DNA of 64,000 bases from Adineta steineri (taxonomy: Eukaryota > Rotifera > Eurotatoria > Adinetida > Adinetidae): contig CAJNOI010000097.1 in assembly GCA_905250115.1 (NCBI GenBank), positions 1-64,000 of the forward strand, given 5' to 3'. The notes below the pieces were generated by a model. That model did no database searches, was not told where the DNA came from, and saw only the letters and a program-made list of their open reading frames with translations. Shown in pieces: positions 56,914 through 64,000 of this stretch; the stretch's first letter is position 1, and each line of letters opens with the position of its first letter. Made by a program: the position numbers and the translations under genes.

Positions 56914-57945
56914 CTATTTTCCTCCAGTTGTTCCCATGCCCATAGCTGTTTTAAATGTATCNNNNNNNNNNNNNNNNNNNNNNNNNNNNNNNNNNNNNNN
57001 NNNNNNNNNNNNNNNNNNNNNNNNNNNNNNNNNNNNNNNNNNNNNNNNNNNNNNNNNNNNNAGCTGATGCTGCACCTGCACACCATATCCATCCTTTATA
57101 TTGTTGAGCATATTTTTCTCCAGCCATATTTGAATATAAATCTTTAAATACTTCATAAAGACCATATTTAAGAGCACCTTGAGGTATATAACCTAAAAGT
57201 GTTGGTGCCCATCCTTTCCATATTGCTCGGAAACTTTCTTCAGCAGTTATTCTTCGAAGTCCACTTATCAAATGTGTATATTTTGTTGGATTTACCTAAA
57301 AGAAATATCTTATAATTAAAGATGTTATTATAGATAAAACATTTCTATCGAATCTTCTAAATTTGTTTTTTTTATGATTTCTGTTCAATATTGACAATTG
57401 TCATACTAACGGGGGAGAAACGAATTATTCTTAATATACAAAAATGATCATTTGACGAGAGCAAAAAGACAGATTATCACAGCTATGAATCTTTGATGCA
57501 TGCAAACAAATACTATTTCATTCGTCTTAATTAACGAAACTGTTTTAGTTAATAATAAAATAGTTCAGATATACGAAGAGTAAAGTCATTGATTTTGAAA
57601 TAGATTATGAAGATGGTATTCTAGAGTATATGACAGCCATGTAATATTATAGAATATGTATCAATCTCAATAGATAATATCGAATGGATTTGTTTGAAAC
57701 AAAGAAAAAACATCTTTACTTCGATAGTTATTTTCTTAAGTTTAAAAATTTCTAAAAAAAACCAATGTAAACGAGACCTGCATATTACATTTGACAACAT
57801 CCAATGGTGTTATTCCAAGATGTGTTAAACCACAAGCGAGAGCACCTCCCATAAGACATTTACTATAATATATATTATCATGGGGAACAATACCAACTGT
57901 TCGAGCATTCCAAATCGGATTTTCAATTAGTTTCCTATTGGGCAT
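56914..57945 (-). CDS. SLC25A3: Mitochondrial phosphate carrier (SLC25A3-like), gap inside
   Basis: Exon 1 57778-57945 (MPNRKLIENP...) ends PLDVVKCNMQ|, then the exon from 57295 continues VNPTKYTHLISGLRRITAEESFRAIWKGWAPTLLGYIPQGALKYGLYEVFKDLYS. After the 100-N gap comes the end MGMGTTGGK and TAG at 56914. The carrier signature PxDxxKxxxQ is PLDVVKCNMQV, and the KGWAPTLLGY...GxxKYGLYE block is specific for the phosphate carrier, which imports phosphate with protons across the inner mitochondrial membrane. Only the first of three carrier repeats and the tail are visible; the rest lies in the gap, which must be longer than 100 bases. The N-terminus is short, without an obvious cleavable presequence. 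Confidence 0.85.
56962..57061. other. Assembly gap (100 N) inside the phosphate carrier gene
   Basis: Standard 100-N placeholder. About two carrier repeats are missing from the gene, so the true gap is likely more than 500 bases. Confidence 0.95.
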
Positions 57946-58562
57946 TCTTCTTTTTCACACTAAATTAAAATTAAAAGAAAAATCCATAAGAGATAAAAAT
58001 TCTTTCGATCAGCAAATCATATGTGATATTTCGAGAAAAGGTCAGATGTACCTGCATCTCTTCTACACTTTAGAAAATATCCTTCTTATTCTTCTTTTCT
58101 AACACTCTTTCGAGAGAAAAGAATAAATTATAGCACATGATTTGTTTAACCATTTGACCATTCGACAGAATTATAATTAAAGATGTCGATTGGAATTTTG
58201 AAATAAACCACATCAAAGAGAGATTAGAAATAATCTAAGAAAAAGTGATTCACACTAAAAAAATCAACTCAGCCTCAACAATGAACTTCGTTGTTTCAAA
58301 TAAATAATTTCTTTAATTTCAACAATTTCGAATACTCAATTCTCTAGTTATTATGGCTGTAGACTAGAAAAACAGAATATGAGCATTTACAAGTGAAAAT
58401 TTTGTACGTTAAGTAAGTATCAACAATCTGAATGAATATTTGACGATTAGTTGTGACGTATAAAACTTCTTCTTTGATATGATAATGTAGAAAATATATT
58501 TGAAGACTTTTAAATAATATTCTATCTAACTTTAACATGATCTGAACAACTTTTCGAGTATC
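57946..58562. other. Intergenic, nothing recognised
   Basis: AT-rich spacer between the 5' end of the carrier gene and the 3' end of the PPR gene. No gene or RNA seen. Confidence 0.5.
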
Positions 58563-61480
58563 TTAAAAACGATCCTGACAAGAACATTTTCCATTTGGAT
58601 AAAAATGATGAATACGATTAACATCACGAACAACTATCAAACGTTGATAGATTTGAGCAATTAATTTTATCACTAAATCTAAAATTAGAAGAATTGTATT
58701 TTAGTAAATAAAATAATTTTTCAACTCACGACAATCGCCACAAACACGAAGATTTTTTACAATTTGGATTCGGTCAGGAATTGGTTGTTGAATTAAATTA
58801 AAAGCAATTGCGAGCCGTTCACTATGTCCACATAGAACTGATTGAGTAGTTTCATTCTCATCTAATTCTCTTGTTATCCATGATTCATCATATTTATAAC
58901 CATGTTCAATTAAGTTCTTTGTTAATCGATCTAATTCTTCATAAATTTCCGAAGAACGTGAATGTGATCGATCATGAGCTCGAAATTTCTGTTCAAAGAA
59001 AAAGATCAAATAAAATTCTCTTTAAAATTTGTTTAACTTACATAAACTTTTCCATCAACTACAGTCCAAGAACAACCAACAGTATTTTTTGTATTTGATG
59101 GCTTTATTTTCATTCGAATATATGAAGACATAAATTTTTCTCCAATTAAAGCATATGTATTAGCAAGAAGAACCTGAGCCGACATAAGATAACTTTCATT
59201 ATTGGCAAAATTCAATTCAATACGATGAAAAATCTTTTCTGCTAATAATATATTCTTGGCATTTCGTGCAGATGAAAGTATTGACACTTTATTTATTCGA
59301 AATATATATAAAACGAATTTAATAGTGAATCAACTTACTATACATTGGAGCAGAAGGTGAATGATATTTTTCATATTCATCAATTAATTTTTGTGCTTGA
59401 TCAAAAAGAAAAACACGACTAAATGAATCAACCTACATTAAAATAAAGTTACTATTTTATAATTTAAATTCCTAAAGGATTATTGACCATTGTTGTATAA
59501 ATTTGTTCTGTTCTTTGATCTGATGGAATATTTTGAAAGATCTCTTGTGCTTGATTAACAAGAGCTGAATGAGAACAAGCATTTAATACACAAACATAAA
59601 TAGCATTATTTAACATATTTGATGGAATGTTATGAAAGATTTTTATAGCTTCAATACCCATTCCATTTAAACCATAAGCATTGACTAAAAATAGAAATAA
59701 AATCAATTTGATTAGAAATTATTACTTACTCATAGCTGCAAAAGAAACATTGTCTGGATGTTCAATCATATCAAATATTTCTTTACTTTTTGAAGGTAAA
59801 CCAACTTTTCCCTAATAAAATCCTATATTAATTAATCGATCTTTGAAGAAAATTTACGAATAAATCAATCAATGCATTTCGAATATATAGATTTGATAAA
59901 AAACTTTCTGGAATTTGACAAACCAATGATTCAGATAATGAAAGATCACCAATTTCTGAACATGCATCAATAAGTAAAACAAAAGTAATTTCAGTTGGCT
60001 TTAAATTTTCTTCTTTTAATTTTTGGTATAATTCTAAAGTTTTCAACGGTTGATTTTTAATATTATAAAATTTCATCATCGATCCATAAGCAATTATATC
60101 TCGATCAATTCGATCAAATAAAATTTCAGCATTTTCGAGATCATCACACTTAATAAACATATTTAAAATTGAATATAATAAATCATTTGATTTAATAACG
60201 AATTGGTCGAAAACATTTTTAGCCAAATTCAATGCATTTTTAGTTTTTAATTGAGCACAAGCATTGAAAAATAAATTCAATATAATTTTATCTGGTTTGA
60301 AATTTTCGTCTTTTAATTTTTGATATAATTCTAAAGTTTTTAATGGTTGATTTTTAATATTATAAAATTTCATCATTGACCCATAAGCAATTATATCTCG
60401 ATCAATTCGATTAAATAAAATTTGAGCATTTTCAAGGTCATCGCATTTAATAAACATATTTAAAACTGAACATAATAATAAATCATTTGATTTAATAATT
60501 GATTGATCGAAAACGTTCTTAGCTAAATTTAATGCATTTTTAGTTTTTAATTGAGCACAAGCGTTAAAAAATATATTCAAAATAATTTCATTTGGTTTTT
60601 CGATTTGAAAGAAAAGATCAACAGCTCGTTGTTCCATGTTGTTTTCAAGATAACCTAAAAGAGATTACAAATATCTTCATTGTAAGATATAAAAAAATGT
60701 TTGCTTACCGTTCATCATTGCACCATAAACAATTAAATTTTTTTTCTTTATTTGATTAAATAATTGTTCAGCTTTAGAAATATCCCCACATTTGGTAAAC
60801 ATATGTAAAGCAGAAGTTATAGCCACGATACTGTTGTAATAATTTTTAGGCATTTGATTAAATGCTTCTTTTCCAAATTGTAATGAATATCTATCATTGA
60901 TCTGTGAACAGATTTTAAATAAAATAGAAAATGTATATTCATTTGTTGGAATATTATTGTCTTTAAAAAGATTCAATGCTTCGTTACATTGATTATTATC
61001 AACAAGACCTAAATGAAATAGAAGTAAGTATTAATATAAAAATGAAAAACATCTAACCGTTGAGAATGTTATTAAACATTGGTGTTGTTTTATTTTTACT
61101 GTTCAAAAAGATTTGTTTACTTTTTTCATAATCACCACATTTCACTAGAAGAAAATATTTCTATGAAATAATTCAATTGAAATAATATTACTATATAAAC
61201 GAATTAAATTATTTTCAATAAATTGATTGTTAAGCATATAAGAAGAAAGATTTTTGTGAATATCTTTGCCACATTTAATATCATCAAGTTCAATACAAGC
61301 TTTTAATACTTGATTGATAATTAAACTAGTACTTTGTTTCTTTTGTTTTTTAATTTGATCTTTATATAAGATGATAGTCTCTCGGTATTGTTGATTGTCA
61401 TTGAGTCTTTTCATTTGAGAGCCTAAATCAATTATAGTAGATTGAAAACGACGAGAGAAGAATCGTATATAAAGAATCAT
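58563..61480 (-). CDS. PPR-E-DYW protein (organelle RNA editing-factor-like)
   Basis: Multi-exon, starting MILYIRFFSRRFQS at 61480, a plausible mitochondrial presequence. Roughly ten pentatricopeptide repeats follow (e.g. MFIKCDDLENAQILFNRI, VYGAMMNG, LNACSHSALVNQAQEIF), then E/E+-like sequence (NTVGCSWTVVDGKVY) and a DYW cytidine-deaminase domain: zinc ligands in CGHSERLAIAFNLI (HSE) and LRVCGDC, last exon VVVRDVNRIHHFYPNGKCSCQDRF with TAA at 58563-58565. The final tripeptide is DRF, not DYW. In plants such proteins change C to U in organelle RNA; a few non-plant eukaryotes, rotifers among them, are known to carry them (from memory). The catalytic Glu and Cys set is present. The target transcript is unknown. 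Confidence 0.85.
59930..60590 (-). repeat. Recent tandem duplication of three PPR motifs
   Basis: Two consecutive blocks of about 100 codons (about 60290-60590 and 59990-60290) are nearly identical: FFNACAQLKTKNALNLAKNV, MFIKCDDLENA, RIDRDIIAYGSMMKFYN and NQPLKTLELYQKLK occur in both. They differ by a few residues and a one-codon indel (LLLCS against LLYS). Confidence 0.9.
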
Positions 61481-62088
61481 CTAAAACGATAACAGTATTC
61501 TTTTTTTGATAGAATTATTTAAACTTGATTTTAAACAAATGAAATGTTGATTGAAAATAATTCACTCTCATCGAAACAATTTCGAATATTCGATCTGTCA
61601 CAGAGTGATCATGATTCACTGATAATCCATTTCGATTTCTTTTTTTTCTCTTCATACTTATTGTCATTGCATCATCCTATTACGTCATAGTCTAGTGACA
61701 TCTTCTCATCCACTTCATCATCTTATTATATGAACTATTTATAGCCACATCAAGAACAACAAAATCTAAACAAAAATTTATTAGTGTAACTGCAGAAAAT
61801 AAATTGTAGTAATGCATATTTCGATTGTCAATTCATCTTAGTATTCAAAAAAAAAAATAGAATATATATATGAACGTTGATGAACGTGGATCTGCGTTTT
61901 ATATTTGTTACAAACAGAATGACTACCAAGTTTACAGCTTCATTCTGAATGAGAGAAGAATATAATGACAAAAGACTAAAACAAATGCAGTTTTAAAAAC
62001 TACTAAAAGTTACAATAAAAAACATATCTTCTCATTACTATGTCCATAGATGCAAGAAGTTTTTGAAAGTACAGTTGAAAGATTATTG
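61481..62088. other. Intergenic, nothing recognised
   Basis: Spacer between the start of the PPR gene and the stop of the ADP-ribosyltransferase gene; AT-rich. Likely carries the PPR gene promoter, but no motif can be identified. Confidence 0.5.
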
Positions 62089-64000
62089 TTATTGATTGGA
62101 TCGACTTTGATTGGCTGCTTGAGCGATATTAATGAGAACCGCTTGTATACTAGGATGATCTGACGCATAGACTGCTTGGTAGATAGTTAGAGATTTAATT
62201 AAATATTGAAGTGCATCGATAAATAAGTTCATTTTCAAGTAAATCGATCCGATCGTATGTAGATCGTCTGCTTCGAGTAATCGATTTCCTTGCTCAAGCG
62301 AGAATTGTTGTTGAATTTTGAGAGCTTGAAGCGCATGATCAAGAGCTTCTATTAGATTGCCGATTTTTTTGTTTAATTCTGCCAACTTTCTGTGTAATTT
62401 TAACGTTAAAGAATAATTTGATTGTTTTGACTTTTGACTAATTTCAAACACTTGATCATACAGGCGAATAGCTTCAACAGGTTCTGATGATTCGAGAAGA
62501 GAAGCGGTCATAGTAATAATATGCACAAGAGATGGATGATGGTAGTCCAGTGTTTTGCTGAGTTTCTGCTGATATTCATTAAGTAGTGCACTGATGTTTG
62601 ATGTTTGATTCATCTTCGTTTGGACACGCATAATGGCACCAAGAGGTGTAATTAGCTGTGGATGATCTAACGGCAAGATTTCTTCACTTTGACGTAACTG
62701 TTGATAAAACAATTCCATTGCCAAAATAAAATTACCTGTAGTTTCATAAACAGTTCCAAGATGTCCTAAAAGCTCAACTGCAAAGAGATGTTTTTCAGGT
62801 AAAACTCGTTTATAAGTTGTTTGAGCATATATTAGATATTTCAGGGCTTCAGATGCGTTACCAGCATGTAGATAAGTTAAACCAATATTTACATTCACTT
62901 TTACCTTATCCACATGATCATGGTCTTTCGTATATAACTGGTCATAAATGTCCATTGCTTGTTGATAACTGTTGAGACTAGTTTGATAGTCAGATGTTGT
63001 CATTTGAATGATGCCAATCTGACTGTAAAGTGAGGCCATTACTGGCAAGTTTTTAGGAACTCTCAAACGATGAAATTCAAGCGCCAGCTCATAATCATGG
63101 ACAGCTAAAGCAGATTCGCCATTCTTTTCATATAAGATACCTCTTTGTTGCAAAATATCTGGAATATCTTCATAATGAAACCAATAATTCGAAAGTAATC
63201 GATTAAAATACTGAATTGCTTCATCTTTCTTGTCAAAACCGTGCTCCATTATGATACCATATGTGACAACGTCTGAATGATTCTGAATGAAAATTTCTCG
63301 GATAGTAGTAAGGTACGGATGTTCGTTGATAGATGTTTTTGATACAGCTGTCATTTCGATGTTCCAAATGTTTGTAAACGGATCATATTCGACAGAAGTA
63401 ACATTAAAAAGAGCACCACAGTCAAAGACGATTTCTTCTTCAGTAAGAAATTGTGTGCGGTTGTTGGTTTGCGCATATGCGGTGATATTTTGCAATGAAG
63501 TATCCAGTAAAATTTCAATGAGTACTTTTCCCATATTGGCATTTAATACACCACGATCAGCAAATGCTCGTGCTTCATTCAGTTTAATTGAAGTCGAGAA
63601 GAAACTATTAATGGCAATCACAGTGCCTAAGTTCTCTTCTAATCTTTCTAGTTCCATTCGTGGTAGTACCTGTCCACTAAATAATTTAATGACTGAACTT
63701 GAACCAGTTCTAGAATTTGAAGCGATAGTTCCGGGTATTTTTTGTTGATTTACATGTTCTTGTTTGATTGCAGTACTCAAGTCGCCAATGAAAAAACGAA
63801 AGGCAAAAAGAAGTTCGATATTCTCACTACGTAATGCTTTATTAACCAGCTTATGAACAAAAGAATCATCAGTATACCATTCGATGGCTGTTGTAGTAGT
63901 ATAGTTGTAGCGAAAAAGAATAATCTGAAGTAATTCTACAGTGTCATCAGCATAGTATTCTTTACTTTTTTCTAGCATTTCTTCTTTCGCTTGATCATCT
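62089..64000 (-). CDS. NAD:arginine ADP-ribosyltransferase fused to TPR repeats (5' end outside window)
   Basis: Open frame continuing to the window edge, at least 636 codons. The N-terminal mono-ADP-ribosyltransferase domain (about residues 50-220): KLFSGQVLPRMEL (first R-like motif region), NSFFSTSIKLNEARAFA (the STS motif), and TEEEIVFDCGALFNVTSVEYD with the ExE catalytic signature of arginine-specific enzymes (EEE). From about residue 270 onwards there are at least six tetratricopeptide repeats of kinesin-light-chain style (YYQQAMDIYDQLYTKDHDHV-like units with NIGLTYLHAGN, LGTVYETTGN and IGSIYLKMNL). Such ART-TPR proteins form large families in bdelloid rotifers (from memory); the targets are unknown. 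Probably cytoplasmic; the N-terminus is not visible. Confidence 0.85.
   Translation of the reverse strand, partial: DDQAKEEMLEKSKEYYADDTVELLQIILFRYNYTTTTAIEWYTDDSFVHKLVNKALRSENIELLFAFRFFIGDLSTAIKQEHVNQQKIPGTIASNSRTGSSSVIKLFSGQVLPRMELERLEENLGTVIAINSFFSTSIKLNEARAFADRGVLNANMGKVLIEILLDTSLQNITAYAQTNNRTQFLTEEEIVFDCGALFNVTSVEYDPFTNIWNIEMTAVSKTSINEHPYLTTIREIFIQNHSDVVTYGIIMEHGFDKKDEAIQYFNRLLSNYWFHYEDIPDILQQRGILYEKNGESALAVHDYELALEFHRLRVPKNLPVMASLYSQIGIIQMTTSDYQTSLNSYQQAMDIYDQLYTKDHDHVDKVKVNVNIGLTYLHAGNASEALKYLIYAQTTYKRVLPEKHLFAVELLGHLGTVYETTGNFILAMELFYQQLRQSEEILPLDHPQLITPLGAIMRVQTKMNQTSNISALLNEYQQKLSKTLDYHHPSLVHIITMTASLLESSEPVEAIRLYDQVFEISQKSKQSNYSLTLKLHRKLAELNKKIGNLIEALDHALQALKIQQQFSLEQGNRLLEADDLHTIGSIYLKMNLFIDALQYLIKSLTIYQAVYASDHPSIQAVLINIAQAANQSRSNQ

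Overview
The window looks like nuclear DNA of a bdelloid rotifer (Adineta/Rotaria type). This is inferred from the AT-rich sequence, many 50-60 nt GT-AG introns, an ADP-ribosyltransferase-TPR gene, an F-box/leucine-rich gene, a plant-like PPR-DYW gene, dispersed TGTGGG-type (bdelloid telomere-like) motifs, and bacterial/fungal-type non-ribosomal peptide synthetase (NRPS) genes carrying spliceosomal introns. No name was supplied, so the assignment rests on content alone.

Layout. 1-12487 (minus): partial NRPS gene 'L' (A-PCP-C-C-A...), entering from a 100-N gap and leaving the window on the left. Its C-C junction is split by a 7.4-kb intron full of repeats. 12588-17891: AT-rich, no gene seen. 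17892-22215 (minus): a broken gene made of an adenylation-domain tail, a PCP, a poly-lysine-synthetase-like membrane/hexapeptide terminal region and a fused SAM methyltransferase, with several in-frame stops. 22713-25370: a dead MULE transposon with TIRs and a target duplication. 25784-35180 (minus): NRPS gene 'R', in 11 exons that splice into one open frame of about 2745 residues, [half C]-A-PCP-C-C-A-PCP-TE, lacking its 5' end. 35556-36206 (minus): SET-domain gene. 36.2-45.1 kb: minisatellite, dispersed repeats, a mariner relic, a pogo-type MITE and telomere-like palindromes. 45165-48189 (minus): cyclic-nucleotide-binding protein (CNBD2-like) with a hAT-like MITE in an intron. 49066-49815 (plus): ICMT-like membrane methyltransferase. 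50710-55392 (plus): F-box protein. 56914-57945 (minus): mitochondrial phosphate carrier interrupted by a gap. 58563-61480 (minus): PPR-DYW editing-factor-like gene. 62089-64000 (minus): ADP-ribosyltransferase-TPR gene, cut by the window edge.

The three NRPS-derived loci lie on one strand and look like a horizontally acquired biosynthetic cluster that gained introns and was then duplicated: A domains in L and R have introns at identical positions. R is the only one ending in a thioesterase and the only one with an unbroken frame over all visible exons. The most unusual structural signal is a family of about ten imperfect palindromes with telomere-like GTGGGT arms. Several lie exactly where duplicated or truncated segments end, which suggests repaired breaks or captured chromosome ends.
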